DNA of 64,000 nucleotides from Rhizobium sp. PDO1-076 (GCF_000247475.1 NZ_AHZC01000441.1:1-64000); one strand, 5' to 3'; counted from the stretch's first letter, positions 9,835 to 19,887 are shown. A program made the numbers and translations. Notes: generated from the sequence alone by a model not told the origin.

Positions 9835-10137
9835 ATTTCCTACCGTTTCGTTCTGACCCACATGGAAACGCATAGCGCGCCATGGTTAACAAAGAAGACG
9901 CTTTTTTCGTCAGATCGAGACGATCCACAGCGTCAGGCGGGGGCTTCAAGCCAGCCCGATTTTTCCACTCTGGCGGTCCCATATCAATATGGCCAATTCG
10001 TGTCAGGTACGCCGACTGTCACAACACTGTGTTCATGGCCGAAGCCACGCGATCTATATACGGCAAAACGGATGCTTCGCGGGAAGCATCCGTGTTTGGC
10101 GGTGGATCGCTTGCGCTGGAGGTGCGCTGGCCGTGCG
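9835..10137. promoter_or_regulatory. upstream region of the L,D-transpeptidase gene, with inverted repeats
   Basis: About 303 bases. Its left part holds two short perfect palindromes, CCATATCAATATGG at 9979-9992 and AACACTGTGTT near 10023-10033, possible operator sites. Its right part holds the ldtR terminator at 10069-10092. No gene is visible. Confidence 0.4.
10065..10092 (-). terminator. intrinsic terminator of ldtR
   Basis: A perfect 10-bp stem (CGGATGCTTC / GAAGCATCCG) with loop GCGG, followed on the minus strand by TTTTGCCG. It lies 45 bases past the ldtR stop. Confidence 0.85.
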
Positions 10138-10647
10138 TTAGAGACGATAGGCGATCGAGTCGTTCCAGAAACGATCGAGGCGCTGCAGCAGCTTGTTCAT
10201 TTCGGTGAATTCATCCGCACCGATGCCGCCGACCTTCTGGATCGAGCCCATGTGACGCTCATAAAGCTTGGCGACGGTCTCGGCGATTTCCTGGCCGCTC
10301 TCGGTCAGGCTGATGCGGACAGAGCGACGGTCGACACGCGAGCGCTGGTGATTGATGAAACCGAGGTCTACGAGCTTCTTGACGTTGTAGGAGACGTTCG
10401 AGCCGAGGTAATAACCGCGCGAGCGCAGTTCACCGGCGGTCAGTTCGGAATTGCCGATGTTGAACAGGAGAAGAGCCTGGACAGCGTTGATATCGCTGCG
10501 TCCCTTGCGGTCGAACTCATCCTTGATAACATCGAGAAGGCGGCGGTGGAGACGTTCCACCAGATGCAGGGACTCTAGGTAGAGCGAGCGGATTGCTTCT
10601 TCCTGCGGATCGAGAGTGGCCGGCTGTGGCTTGAGCTTGGTGTTCAT
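10138..10647 (-). CDS. ldtR: MarR-family regulator LdtR
   Basis: 169 residues from the ATG at 10647, with GTGAGGC upstream; the longer frame would use a GTG at 10662 that falls inside that ribosome site. The protein is a winged-helix MarR type: helical dimerisation segments at both ends and a central DNA-binding part (SELTAGELRSRGYYLGSNVS, then the wing RSRVDRRSVRISLT). Sequence and location next to the L,D-transpeptidase match LdtR described in Liberibacter asiaticus and its relatives, which controls that transpeptidase and stress tolerance. It is read separately from the transpeptidase because a strong hairpin divides them. Confidence 0.85.
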   Translation of the reverse strand: MNTKLKPQPATLDPQEEAIRSLYLESLHLVERLHRRLLDVIKDEFDRKGRSDINAVQALLLFNIGNSELTAGELRSRGYYLGSNVSYNVKKLVDLGFINHQRSRVDRRSVRISLTESGQEIAETVAKLYERHMGSIQKVGGIGADEFTEMNKLLQRLDRFWNDSIAYRL

Positions 10648-10779
10648 GTCGGTCTGCCTCACTGTTTTGTTTGGCGGTGTTGGTTTTTTCTCCCGCCTTA
10701 GTGAGGACCATATCCAATGCGCATAAAATTCTATTTAAAACGCAGGCTTAACAGAGGCTTACCAAAGCCGCTGATGCAA

Positions 10780-11286
10780 TCAGAGTAAATCAACCGTTAC
10801 ACTCTCCTGCTTGTGTCTGCTTTCGAGCCACAACGCCAGGCGGAACGCCAGGTAGACCAGCGCGACCACGCTGTGCAGAACAATGGCCAGGGGATTGTGG
10901 CCGAAGATCTGCGTCCACAGACCAAACATCAGGATCTGCCCGCCGGCTGCCAAGGCCCAGATCACCGGTCCCCAGGCCCCGCCCAGCCAGAGACCTAGGG
11001 CTGCCACCGGAAAGACAACGGCAAGCCCGGCTGCGGCCACACGCCATGGCAGGCTGAGCAGGTCAAAGCGGCCCAGTCCGGCATGGCTGTAGCCGACCAG
11101 CATCGACCAGTATTGCAGCCCGAACCAGAGGCAGGCGATGGCAACGACGCGCAGGAAGATCACGAAGATGGTCTCCGTAAGGCTGCGCTTGGGCGAATTC
11201 GGCGAATCAGATTCCATCGCGGCAGAATAGGCCTGTGAACCTTCAGCCGCCAACTGGATTGCCCTGCCCTCCCCAGACCTTTCCAT
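10780..11286 (-). CDS. four-helix membrane protein of unknown function (DUF6163-like)
   Basis: 168 residues. After a polar N-terminus of about 35 residues there are four hydrophobic segments (about 41-65, 78-104, 107-127 and 132-155) and a short charged tail. The first ATG at 11286 has AGGAAGGAAC upstream and is preferred; a second ATG at 11217 would remove 23 residues but lacks a ribosome site. I believe it belongs to a rhizobial family of unknown function often found beside ldtR (possibly DUF6163), but that name is from memory. It is divergent from hemB and upstream of ldtR on the same strand, with 132 bases between. Confidence 0.65.
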   Translation of the reverse strand: MERSGEGRAIQLAAEGSQAYSAAMESDSPNSPKRSLTETIFVIFLRVVAIACLWFGLQYWSMLVGYSHAGLGRFDLLSLPWRVAAAGLAVVFPVAALGLWLGGAWGPVIWALAAGGQILMFGLWTQIFGHNPLAIVLHSVVALVYLAFRLALWLESRHKQESVTVDLL

Positions 11287-11442
11287 CCGCTGTTCCTTCC
11301 TGGCACAGTCGCACCGCGAAAAGAGCCATCAAGCGAAGTGGGACAATTCGCCCGGCCCAAAGTGAAGCAGGGACAGTCTACAACGGTTTTGCTGCGCGCG
11401 CCGACATGATATCAGCGGCAGACGATAAGACGAGGATACCCC

Positions 11443-12459
11443 ATGCAGGACAAGACACATCTGGTCGATGACGTGACCGGCCACCGGCGTATGCGGCGCA
11501 ACCGCAAGGCGGACTGGACCCGCCGTCTGGTGCTGGAAAACCGGCTGACCGTCGACGATCTGATCTGGCCGATCTTCGTGGTGCCGGGAGCCGGCATCGT
11601 CGAGCCGATCGCGGCCATGCCGGGCGTCAACCGGATGAGCGTCGATAAGGCCGTCGAAGCCGCAAAGGAAGCCGCCGATCTCGGCATACCAGCGCTGGCG
11701 ACGTTCCCGAATGTCGGCATGGAACTGCGCGATCAAACCGGCTCGCAGATCCTCCAGGCCAACAACCTGCTCAATCAGGTAACAGCCGCAATCAAGAAGG
11801 CAGTGCCCAACATCGGCGTGATTACCGATGTCGCGCTTGATCCGTTCACCAGTCACGGCCATGACGGCATCCTGCGTGATGGCGTGATCGTCAATGATGA
11901 AACCGTGGACCAACTCGTCAGGGCAGCCATTCTGCAGGCCGATGCCGGGTCCGACATCATCGCGCCATCGGACATGATGGACGGCCGTATCGGCGCGATC
12001 CGCCGTGGTCTGGACGCCGCCGGCCACCAGGATGTCGGCATCATGTCCTATGCGACGAAATTTGCTTCTTGTTACTATGGCCCCTACCGCGAGGCCATCT
12101 CGACCAGCGGCCTGCTGAAGGGCGACAAGAAGACCTATTATATAGATCCGGCCAACGGCACCGAGGCGCTGCGCGATGCGGCACTTGATGTCGAAGAAGG
12201 GGCCGACATGCTGATGGTCAAGCCCGGCCTGCCCTATCTCGATATCTGTTGGCGGATGAAAGAAGCCTTCGGCCTTCCGGTTTTTGCCTATCAGGTCTCT
12301 GGCGAATACAGCCAGATCAAGGCTGCGGCGGCCAATGGCTGGATCGATGGCGAACGGGCGATGCTGGAGACGCTGCTGTCCTTCAAGCGTGCCGGATGCG
12401 ATGGCATCCTGACCTATTTCGCGGTGGACGTTGCTCGGCACCTTGCCAAGAAGGGCTGA
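11443..12459 (+). CDS. hemB: Delta-aminolevulinic acid dehydratase (porphobilinogen synthase), Mg-type
   Basis: 338 residues; condenses two 5-aminolevulinate molecules to porphobilinogen in heme synthesis. The Schiff-base lysines are in MSYATKFASCYYGP and MLMVKPGLPYLD. The metal loop reads DVALDPFTSHGHDG: the three cysteines of the zinc-dependent enzymes are replaced by Ala/Asp, the magnesium-dependent class known from Bradyrhizobium and Pseudomonas. The ATG is preceded by GAGGA. It is transcribed away from the membrane-protein gene and is followed after 70 bases by an RDD protein. Confidence 0.97.
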   Translation: MQDKTHLVDDVTGHRRMRRNRKADWTRRLVLENRLTVDDLIWPIFVVPGAGIVEPIAAMPGVNRMSVDKAVEAAKEAADLGIPALATFPNVGMELRDQTGSQILQANNLLNQVTAAIKKAVPNIGVITDVALDPFTSHGHDGILRDGVIVNDETVDQLVRAAILQADAGSDIIAPSDMMDGRIGAIRRGLDAAGHQDVGIMSYATKFASCYYGPYREAISTSGLLKGDKKTYYIDPANGTEALRDAALDVEEGADMLMVKPGLPYLDICWRMKEAFGLPVFAYQVSGEYSQIKAAAANGWIDGERAMLETLLSFKRAGCDGILTYFAVDVARHLAKKG

Positions 12460-12529
12460 CCTGCCAACACAATATTGTATTTTCCGTGTTCCTCACCATA
12501 TCTGACGGGTAACTTCAAAGGAGCCGACT

Positions 12530-12988
12530 ATGAGCCTCGACAGTAACCCGATCTACGCCGCCCCAGATGACTGGCGCGCTTATAGCGGCGTGCTGTCTCG
12601 GCGCGTGTTCGCTTTTGTCATCGACTACATGCTGGTCGCACTGTTGTGGATACCGGCCGCGGTCGTTGTTTTCTTTCTCGGCATCCTGACGCTTGGCCTC
12701 GGCTGGCTTCTCTATCCGGTCCTGTTCTTCATCGTCGCCGGGCTCTATTTCGGCATGTCACTGGCCGGTGCAGCGCAGGCAACGCCCGGCATGCGCGCCA
12801 TGGGCATTGCCATGGTCCGTCTCGACGGCCGCAAGCTCGACTTCGTGACCGCCATTGCCCATCTGGCTCTGTTCTGGATCCTCAACTCGATCCTGACCCC
12901 GCTCATTCTTCTGGCCGGCCTGTTTATCGAGCGGTCGCGGCTGGTCCATGACCTGCTGCTGGGCACGGCAACGGTGCGCACCGCCTGA
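12530..12988 (+). CDS. RDD-family membrane protein
   Basis: 152 residues with three hydrophobic segments (about 28-50, 55-78, 105-130) after a polar start. The family's Arg-Asp positions are seen in SRRVFAFVIDYMLVALL and the second block in ATPGMRAMGIAMVR, and it ends RLVHDLLLGT. Function is unknown for most members; some are ion exchangers. The ATG has AAGGAG upstream. It follows hemB in the same direction and ends at a clear terminator, so the two may form a unit. Confidence 0.8.
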   Translation: MSLDSNPIYAAPDDWRAYSGVLSRRVFAFVIDYMLVALLWIPAAVVVFFLGILTLGLGWLLYPVLFFIVAGLYFGMSLAGAAQATPGMRAMGIAMVRLDGRKLDFVTAIAHLALFWILNSILTPLILLAGLFIERSRLVHDLLLGTATVRTA

Positions 12989-13017
12989 AAGTAGCATTTC
13001 CGCCCTAGACCAAGAAT

Positions 13018-13054
13018 ACACTCCGGCAAACCACACCGGAGTGTTGACCTTTTT
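13018..13054 (+). terminator. intrinsic terminator after the RDD gene
   Basis: A perfect 9-bp stem (ACACTCCGG / CCGGAGTGT) with a 9-base loop, followed by TGACCTTTTT. Confidence 0.8.
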
Positions 13055-13111
13055 CAATCTTGCGCCATCCTAGTCGATAACGACAGGCAAGAGGATTCTC
13101 GTCAGCGGCAG

Positions 13112-13873
13112 ATGAATACCCAAACCTCTCCATCCCCGCAGTTTTATCTCACGGCTCCGGCGCCGTGTCCCTATTTGGCGGGGGAAATGGAACGGAAGGT
13201 GTTTACGCATCTGGTCGGCCAGCGGGCGACGGAAATGAACGACCTTCTGACGCAAGGCGGGTTCCGCCGGTCGCAGAACATCGCATACCGTCCGGCCTGC
13301 GAAAGCTGCCGCGCCTGCGTCTCCGTCCGTATCCTCGTCAATGAATTTAAACCCAGCCGCGCTTTCCGCCGGGTCGAGGCAAGCAATCTTGATGTGATTG
13401 CGACGATCTTCCCGGCCCAGCCCTCGACCGAGCAATTCTCGCTGTTTCGAGGCTATCTTGACGACAGGCACCCGCAGGGCGGCATGTCGGACATGTCGGC
13501 CCTCGACTATGCGATCATGATCGAAGACAGCCATGTGCAGACGCGAGTGATCGAATATCGCCTGCGTAGTCCCGGTGATGGACTTTCCGCGCATCCGAAA
13601 GGCGAACTGATCGCAGTCGCCCTCACCGACCTGATGAGCGACGGGCTGTCGATGGTGTATTCCTTCTTCAACCCCACGATGGACAGACGCTCTCTGGGCA
13701 CGATGATGGTGCTGGATCATATCTCCCGCGCCAGGACGCTCGGGCTGCCACATGTCTATCTCGGCTATTGGGTTCGGGGCTCACACAAGATGGGCTACAA
13801 GACCCGTTTCCAGCCGCAGGAGCATCTGCTCAATCAGGGCTGGACACGGTATAATCCAGAAACGGAAGAATAA
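13112..13873 (+). CDS. bpt: Aspartate/glutamate leucyltransferase (bacterial N-degron transferase, ATE-like)
   Basis: 253 residues. Bpt enzymes move leucine from Leu-tRNA to proteins with N-terminal Asp or Glu, marking them for ClpS/ClpAP. Family signatures: [16 protein letters not shown] (N-terminal Cys-rich block), SMVYSFFNP, and the C-terminal acyltransferase part with [19 protein letters not shown]. The ribosome site is weak (GAGGA lies 17 bases upstream), but no better in-frame start exists. It lies between terminators of its own and follows the RDD gene. Confidence 0.93.
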   Translation: MNTQTSPSPQFYLTAPAPCPYLAGEMERKVFTHLVGQRATEMNDLLTQGGFRRSQNIAYRPACESCRACVSVRILVNEFKPSRAFRRVEASNLDVIATIFPAQPSTEQFSLFRGYLDDRHPQGGMSDMSALDYAIMIEDSHVQTRVIEYRLRSPGDGLSAHPKGELIAVALTDLMSDGLSMVYSFFNPTMDRRSLGTMMVLDHISRARTLGLPHVYLGYWVRGSHKMGYKTRFQPQEHLLNQGWTRYNPETEE

Positions 13874-13910
13874 CCGTCAAGTCTATCGCAGGCTTGTGCC
13901 AAATTCATAC

Positions 13911-13951
13911 AACAAGGCCCCGGATGCCATTTCGACATCCGGGGCCTTGTT
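13911..13951. terminator. strong hairpin terminator between convergent genes
   Basis: A perfect 16-bp stem (AACAAGGCCCCGGATG and its complement) with a 9-base loop, followed by TGTTTCG on the plus strand. It lies 38 bases past bpt and 9 bases before the convergent methyltransferase stop, so it probably serves both. Confidence 0.85.
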
Positions 13952-13959
13952 GTTTCGTT

Positions 13960-15003
13960 TCAGGACAGCTTGCGAATGATGCCGTAAACGACATTCCTGT
14001 TCTGGCCGAAACGAACGCTGCCTTCGAATTTCTGATCGCCGACGCTGCCGTTGATGATGCGCCACATGTCTTCTTCGCTGCGCAGCAGCAAAGCCCAGTT
14101 CATGAAGCTCTCCATATAGCCATCGACGCCGATGTCGGTGGCGAAGTTGGCAAACAGGAAGACGCCGTTCGGCTTCAGCATGCTGAGGCAACGCTGCGTC
14201 AGCTTCATCGACACCTTGTCGTTGAGATAGTCGTAGAGACCGGCCGCATAGATGAAATCAAATGTGCCGAGCTGATGGCGACCGGCCAGAAGGCCGCGCA
14301 CGGAGCCGTCGATCGCTTCGATGCAGGTACCGGAGAAATCACGCGTGATCGCACCGACGCTCATCGGATCCTGGTCCAGAGCAACCCAACGCTTCAGACG
14401 TCCCTCCTTCAGGGCACTGGAGCGATTGGCCTCGCGCAGATGGCCGGCGGCAATCGTCAGAACTTCCGCTCCCGGACCACGAGATGTAGCAATTTCATCG
14501 ACATGCTGGGTCAGCAGGTCGCGACGCTCGCGCACCGCGACGGAGGATGACGCATCCTTGGTGTAGTCGTAGAGTGCCTTGCCAAGCGGTGTCGCGTTGG
14601 CGATCTCGTCGGCAACGCTCGGGTGGCCGTAGATAAAGTCGAGAAGCTGGGCATCGCCCGAATAACCGCGCGGCTTGGTAAAGGACCAGCGGGTAAAGGG
14701 ATCCTGGAGAAAATAGCTTGCAACCGGGTGTTGCTGCGCAATCGGGATCAACTGCTGCCAGACGCTCGGCTCGTAACGCATGCGGGCCTCGTGAAGAGAA
14801 CCGGCGATGCGATGAATGATCTGCTGCGGCTCGGCGCCGCGTTCGAACTGCTGCATCGCAATATTCAGCATCAAGCCAAGCTCGACCTTGGCGTTCTGCA
14901 ATTCGTCCGCCTTCCAGCGGGTACCCGGCGCCACCATGTGCGCGGCAATGGATTCAGGAGTAATAAGGCTTTCGCCGTCCAATGAAATTTCGATCTGTCT
15001 CAT
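13960..15003 (-). CDS. class I SAM-dependent methyltransferase (possibly PhcB-like)
   Basis: 347 residues from the ATG at 15003; the frame opens with a TTG at 15024, but the ATG has GGTGGG upstream. The C-terminal two thirds fold as a Rossmann methyltransferase: VLTIAAGHLREA (SAM loop I), VALDQDP (acidic loop II) and FIYAAGLYDYLND. The N-terminal helical part contains FTKPRGYSGDAQLLDFIYG. I associate that block with the PhcB group, which makes the 3-hydroxy fatty acid methyl ester signal in Ralstonia, but only from memory. It is divergent from a GGDEF-EAL gene. Confidence 0.6.
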   Translation of the reverse strand: MRQIEISLDGESLITPESIAAHMVAPGTRWKADELQNAKVELGLMLNIAMQQFERGAEPQQIIHRIAGSLHEARMRYEPSVWQQLIPIAQQHPVASYFLQDPFTRWSFTKPRGYSGDAQLLDFIYGHPSVADEIANATPLGKALYDYTKDASSSVAVRERRDLLTQHVDEIATSRGPGAEVLTIAAGHLREANRSSALKEGRLKRWVALDQDPMSVGAITRDFSGTCIEAIDGSVRGLLAGRHQLGTFDFIYAAGLYDYLNDKVSMKLTQRCLSMLKPNGVFLFANFATDIGVDGYMESFMNWALLLRSEEDMWRIINGSVGDQKFEGSVRFGQNRNVVYGIIRKLS

Positions 15004-15319
15004 ACGCCGACCCACCAAACACAAGAGTTACCGTTAAGAATTTGGTTACCATAGTTGCAATTGATGAGAGCTGCTACTCACTTTGGTAACTTTTAAGTAG
15101 TTTGGTTAATGCTCCTGGCACTCGCATGCGGTGACCGAAAAGATCGCGTTGAACCTTTTTGGGATGCAACTCGAAGCCAGTTGGCCTCTTCTCGAAGTTG
15201 CGCTATGGACGAATGACTGGATGGACGGCCCGTGATACAGAAAAGCAGGTGCTTATTGTCTATTCCTACCGGGGTTCGTGCGACCAACATCGGCTCTGTA
15301 TGTCACGGAGCGCTAATCG
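15004..15319. other. intergenic region between divergent methyltransferase and GGDEF-EAL genes
   Basis: About 316 bases. The left part is AT-richer and repeats a TTGGTTA/TTGGTAA element three times (near 15041, 15083 and 15100), possibly a binding site cluster. The rest shows no RNA gene or terminator. Confidence 0.4.
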
Positions 15320-17314
15320 ATGGATTGCTCTATGCAGACGACCTTGCTCAAAGCAATTGAGGCCAGTTGGCCTCAGCGGCCGCAGGACGCTCCGACGGCG
15401 GAGCTGTATAACCTGTACCGGCGCCATATCGAGCCAAAGCGTGCCAGAGCGGCGCGCCAAGGCCTGTGGGTCGCCGTCATTGTCTATCTGCTGTTTGCGG
15501 TTACTGACATCATCCTGATTCCCGACGTTGCACGCGATACAATCGTGGCGCGATTCATGGTCGGGGCATCGGTTCTGACCGTTCTGGAAACGCTGGTCTG
15601 GTTTCGCGCGGGCGCCCGGTGGCTGGATATCACCTGCGCGGCAGCGCTGGTCACAGGCTATCTCTTCTGGCTCCTGCCGGCGGTGGCGACAACGGCAACC
15701 GAAAGCATCCGCTACTACATGATCTTCGGCACCATCTTCATGATGGGCGCCAACCTGTTCTTCAATTTCTTCGTGCTTTTGTCGGCGGTAACGTCCGCCT
15801 TCGTCCTGGTGATATTCTTCACTAGCATCCTGATGCTCTTCCCGACCGACATGCCCTATCTTGTCGCTTTCGGCACGTTCTACATTTCCTGCTTCATCTT
15901 CACGTCGTATGTGAACTGGAAGCTGAATGACGAGCGCTACAATGTCTTCCTGAACGCGCTGGAAGCACAGCACCAGCATCACGAGTCCGAGCAGCGCGGC
16001 AAGTCGCTGGAGCGACTCTCGAACACGGACTATCTGACCGGTATCGATAACCGCCGGGCGATCGACAAGAGGCTTCGCGACCTGTGGAATGCCTGGCACA
16101 ACGAAGGCACCGGATTTGCCGCAATCCTGGTCGATGTCGACTTCTTCAAGAAATACAATGATTTTTACGGTCACCAGGCAGGTGACCGTTGTTTGATTCT
16201 GGTTGCCAATGCGCTTCAGGAAGCACTGACGCCGTTCAACGCCTCGCTCGGCCGCTACGGCGGCGAGGAATTCATTGTTCTGGCGCAGATCGCCAAGCGG
16301 GACCAGGTCTCTTCGCTGGCGGAAATCATCCGCAGCACGGTCGAAAGACTGAACCTCGTGCATGACCAGCGTCGTGACGGACAGGCCGTCGTCACGGTCA
16401 GCGTTGGCGCATCCTATACCAGACCGAATTCAGGACCGAAGCTGGAGCGGATTATCGACGAGGCGGACCGGGCGCTCTATTCCGCCAAGGCGAACGGCCG
16501 CAACTGCATTCGCCTGTTCAACCCCGACGATCCGCTCAGCAGCGACGACAATGAAAATATTGCCTCCCTCTTGCGGATGGCGGTCAAGAAGGATCTTGTC
16601 AGGCTTGTCTATCAGCCGATCCAGAACCTGCAGACCGGCAAACTCGAGGCCGTCGAAGCGCTGATGCGCCTGCAGATGATCGACGGAACACCGATTTCAC
16701 CGGGCCAATTCATCCCGATCGCAGAGCGCACCGGCTCCATCCTGGAACTTGGCCTCTGGGCGATCCGCAGGGTCTGCACCGAAATGCTGGCGCCGGGCCA
16801 TGTTCCGCTTTCCAGCGTCAATGTCTCAGCCATCCAGCTCAAGTCGCGCGGCTTTGCACTCGCTGTCTCGACGATCCTCGAGGAGACTGGCGTCAAAGGC
16901 GAACGGCTTGCCTTCGAGATCACCGAAGGCATCGATATGGAAGGCCAGTCGGACGTCATTCGCTGTATCAAGGACCTGGAATCCATGGGCATCCGGATCT
17001 GGCTTGACGACTTCGGCACCGGCTTCGCCGGCCTTTCGTGGTTACGGCTGTTTCCCTTCGACACGGTCAAGATCGACCGTTCGTTCCTGCAGGATACAGA
17101 TCAGCCGCACGGTCGCTCCATGCTGGAAGACATCATCCGCCTGGTGCGCCACCGCGGCCACAAGATCCTCATCGAAGGGCTTGAAACGCCTGAGCATGTG
17201 GCCTTGATGCACGAACTCGGTATCGAGCATGGGCAAGGTTTCTATCTCGGACGACCGGCGCCGGTGACGGACTTCAGGGACTTGGCAAAGTTGCCGGCAG
17301 CCGTCGGACGCTGA
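15320..17314 (+). CDS. membrane GGDEF-EAL protein (c-di-GMP synthesis and hydrolysis)
   Basis: 664 residues. About 45-205 is a membrane region of roughly six helices, then a short coiled linker, a GGDEF domain (about 235-395) and an EAL domain (about 410-655). The cyclase site RYGGEEF is intact near residue 311. The phosphodiesterase residues also look complete: EALMR near 446, NVSAIQL, EITE, LDDFGTGF, VKIDRSF, EGLETPEH and GQGFYLG. Both activities are therefore possible. The membrane part is not a named sensor domain that I recognise. The ATG at 15320 has GGAG upstream; a second ATG lies four codons later. It is monocistronic, closed by a terminator at 17356. Confidence 0.9.
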   Translation: MDCSMQTTLLKAIEASWPQRPQDAPTAELYNLYRRHIEPKRARAARQGLWVAVIVYLLFAVTDIILIPDVARDTIVARFMVGASVLTVLETLVWFRAGARWLDITCAAALVTGYLFWLLPAVATTATESIRYYMIFGTIFMMGANLFFNFFVLLSAVTSAFVLVIFFTSILMLFPTDMPYLVAFGTFYISCFIFTSYVNWKLNDERYNVFLNALEAQHQHHESEQRGKSLERLSNTDYLTGIDNRRAIDKRLRDLWNAWHNEGTGFAAILVDVDFFKKYNDFYGHQAGDRCLILVANALQEALTPFNASLGRYGGEEFIVLAQIAKRDQVSSLAEIIRSTVERLNLVHDQRRDGQAVVTVSVGASYTRPNSGPKLERIIDEADRALYSAKANGRNCIRLFNPDDPLSSDDNENIASLLRMAVKKDLVRLVYQPIQNLQTGKLEAVEALMRLQMIDGTPISPGQFIPIAERTGSILELGLWAIRRVCTEMLAPGHVPLSSVNVSAIQLKSRGFALAVSTILEETGVKGERLAFEITEGIDMEGQSDVIRCIKDLESMGIRIWLDDFGTGFAGLSWLRLFPFDTVKIDRSFLQDTDQPHGRSMLEDIIRLVRHRGHKILIEGLETPEHVALMHELGIEHGQGFYLGRPAPVTDFRDLAKLPAAVGR

Positions 17315-17355
17315 ACAGCTCGGCTACTCCCCCAATGAGTGCCCGAAACAAAAAA

Positions 17356-17380
17356 GCCGATCGTGATACGATCGGCTTTT
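17356..17380. terminator. bidirectional terminator between the GGDEF-EAL gene and parC
   Basis: A perfect 8-bp stem (GCCGATCG / CGATCGGC), loop TGATA, with TTTT on the right and AAAAAA on the left, so it works for both convergent genes. Confidence 0.85.
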
Positions 17381-17402
17381 CTTCTAACTCCATTCCGGCT
17401 GT

Positions 17403-19679
17403 TCAGCCGGCGAACTTACCGCTGCGCGGGAAGCCCTTCGGCACCGTACGGCCGGCCGTGGCACGATCGGCCAGCCATTCGACCAACTCGTCCTTGGTCT
17501 TGGTAAAGGTGCGGCCGGCCGAATCTTCCCAGGTCAGGCCGTCGGCAATGGCAAAACACTTCACATCGGAAATGCCGCCATCCTTGTAGCGCTGCAGGCG
17601 CACACCCTTGCCGCGGGTCATTTCCGGGATCTGGGCGAGCGGGAATACCACCATCTTGCGGTTCTCGCCAACGACGGCGATGTGATCGCCCGTAACGGTG
17701 ACAACCAGTTTGGTCTCGTCCGGCATGCCGACATTCATCACCTGCTTGCCCTTGCGGGTATTGGCGACCACTTCGCCTTCCGGAACGATGAAACCATTGC
17801 CGGCCGTCGAGGCGAGGATCAGCTTGCGGCTAGGATCGTGGACAAAGGCCGTCAGAACGTCCTGGTCGTTTTCCATGTCGACGATGATGCGCAACGGTTC
17901 GCCATGGCCGCGTCCGCCCGGCAGTTTATCGCCGCCGAGCGTGTAGACCTTGCCGCCGGTGGTCACCAGCAGGATCTTGTCGGTGGTCTGGGCTGGGAAG
18001 GCCACGCGCAGGCCGTCGCCTTCCTTGAAGGTCAGCGACGACGTGTCGGAGATATGGCCCTTGAGGGCGCGGATCCAGCCCTTCTCGGAGATGACAACCG
18101 TGATCGGTTCTTTCTCGATCATGGCCTGCTGGATGGCTTCGATGTCGGCTTGCGGCGCGTTGGCGAACAGCGTGCGGCGGCGACCGAGTTCGGTTGCCTT
18201 GGCATACTTCTTCTTGACCTCGCCGATCTCCCAGGCAACCGTCTGCCAAAGCTTTTCCGTAGAGGCGAGCAACGACTCGATCTCGGCCTTTTCCGCCGAC
18301 AGTGCTTCATGCTCCTTGCGGATCTCGAATTCCTCGAGCTTGCGCAAGTTGCGCAGGCGCATGTTGAGGATGGCTTCGACCTGATTGTCGGTTAGATCCC
18401 ACCTGGCGACCATGACCGGCTTCGGTTCGTCTTCCTCGCGGATGATGCGGATCACTTCATCGAGGTTCAGATAGGCAATCAACAGACCGCCGAGAATTTC
18501 CAGACGCCTGTCGATCGCCGCCAATCGGAAGCTCGAGCGACGAACCAGCACGTCCTTGCGGTGGTCGAGCCACTCGGTCAGCACCTCGTTGAGCGCCATG
18601 ACCCTGGGCACCTTGCCCATGGACAGAACGTTCATGTTGAGCGGAATTCGGCTTTCAAGCTCGGTGAGCTTGAACAGCGATTCCATCAGGATGGTGGGGT
18701 CGACGGTGCGGCTCTTCGGCACCAGAACGACGCGTACGTCCTCGGCCGACTCGTCGCGAATGTCCTCGAGCAGCGGCAGGCGGCGGGCGATCAGCAATTC
18801 GGCGATCTTCTCGATCAGGCGCGACTTCTGCACCTGGAACGGGATCTGGGTGATGATGATCTGATAACCGCCGCGGCCGAGATCCTCGGTCTCCCACTTG
18901 GCACGGACACGGAAACCACCGCGACCGGTGCGGTAGGTCTCCAGCATGCTTTCGCGGCTTTCGACGATGATGCCGCCGGTGGGGAAATCGGGACCCTCGA
19001 TACCGCCCTTCTGGGGATTGGCCGGATCGGCCAGCAGTTCCTCAACGGGCGCGCCGGGGTTCTTAATCAGGTACAGTGCTGCGTCGCAGAGTTCATGGGC
19101 GTTGTGCGGCGGGATGGAGGTCGCCATGCCGACCGCGATGCCGGACGAGCCATTGGCGAGCAGGTTGGGAAACGCACCCGGCATGACGACCGGTTCGTCG
19201 TCTTCTTCGTTGTAAGTCGGGCGAAAATCGACAGCGTCCTGATCGATGCCTTCCAGCAGCAGGGCTGCGACATCGGTCATGCGAGCTTCGGTGTAACGAT
19301 AGGCGGCCGCGCTGTCGCCATCGATATTGCCGAAATTGCCCTGGCCATCGACAATCGGATAACGCTGGGAGAAATCCTGCGCGAGACGGACCAGCGCGTC
19401 ATAGACCGACTGGTCGCCATGCGGATGGAATTTACCGATCACGTCACCGACAATACGGGCACATTTCTTGAAGGCTGAGTTCGGGCGAATGCCCATCTCG
19501 CTCATCGCATGAATGATGCGGCGATGGACCGGCTTCAGGCCGTCGCGCACGTCGGGCAGCGCCCGGTGCATGATGGTCGAGAGCGCATAGGCAAGGTAAC
19601 GCTCTTCAAGCGCTGCCTTGAGGTCCACTGGCTGGATGTGATCGCCCCCGTCGCCGGGCGGAATTAGATTTTTCCCCAT
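17403..19679 (-). CDS. parC: DNA topoisomerase IV subunit A
   Basis: 758 residues. The active-site tyrosine is in [12 protein letters not shown]-terminal winged-helix and tower domains precede a shorter C-terminal beta-propeller (about 500-740) than in GyrA, and the GyrA box is absent, which favours ParC. The quinolone-region loop reads [17 protein letters not shown], with Gln where E. coli ParC has Ser80. With ParE it decatenates daughter chromosomes. It stands alone, with its own upstream region of about 70 bases shared with the start of a divergent gene. Confidence 0.95.
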   Translation of the reverse strand: MGKNLIPPGDGGDHIQPVDLKAALEERYLAYALSTIMHRALPDVRDGLKPVHRRIIHAMSEMGIRPNSAFKKCARIVGDVIGKFHPHGDQSVYDALVRLAQDFSQRYPIVDGQGNFGNIDGDSAAAYRYTEARMTDVAALLLEGIDQDAVDFRPTYNEEDDEPVVMPGAFPNLLANGSSGIAVGMATSIPPHNAHELCDAALYLIKNPGAPVEELLADPANPQKGGIEGPDFPTGGIIVESRESMLETYRTGRGGFRVRAKWETEDLGRGGYQIIITQIPFQVQKSRLIEKIAELLIARRLPLLEDIRDESAEDVRVVLVPKSRTVDPTILMESLFKLTELESRIPLNMNVLSMGKVPRVMALNEVLTEWLDHRKDVLVRRSSFRLAAIDRRLEILGGLLIAYLNLDEVIRIIREEDEPKPVMVARWDLTDNQVEAILNMRLRNLRKLEEFEIRKEHEALSAEKAEIESLLASTEKLWQTVAWEIGEVKKKYAKATELGRRRTLFANAPQADIEAIQQAMIEKEPITVVISEKGWIRALKGHISDTSSLTFKEGDGLRVAFPAQTTDKILLVTTGGKVYTLGGDKLPGGRGHGEPLRIIVDMENDQDVLTAFVHDPSRKLILASTAGNGFIVPEGEVVANTRKGKQVMNVGMPDETKLVVTVTGDHIAVVGENRKMVVFPLAQIPEMTRGKGVRLQRYKDGGISDVKCFAIADGLTWEDSAGRTFTKTKDELVEWLADRATAGRTVPKGFPRSGKFAG

Positions 19680-19887
19680 GCTCCCTGCCTAACCGAGATA
19701 TGGCGCAACGGCAAGGAATCCGGGGATTCTGGCTGTGGATTAACGGTGTGTGATCCCGGTCACGAAACAACAGCCGCTTAACTCTGCCAGTGGAAAAGCG
19801 ATGGAACTTTTTACAATCCCTCATATAAATGACACGGAATTCATGCCGAGTGTCGAAACACCGGCCATTCTTACAGAGGAACACTCG

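Noticed and set aside
15176-15374. 13-base repeat GCCAGTTGGCCTC at 15176 and 15362
   Set aside because: The second copy lies in coding sequence of the GGDEF-EAL gene; a single short repeat is likely chance.
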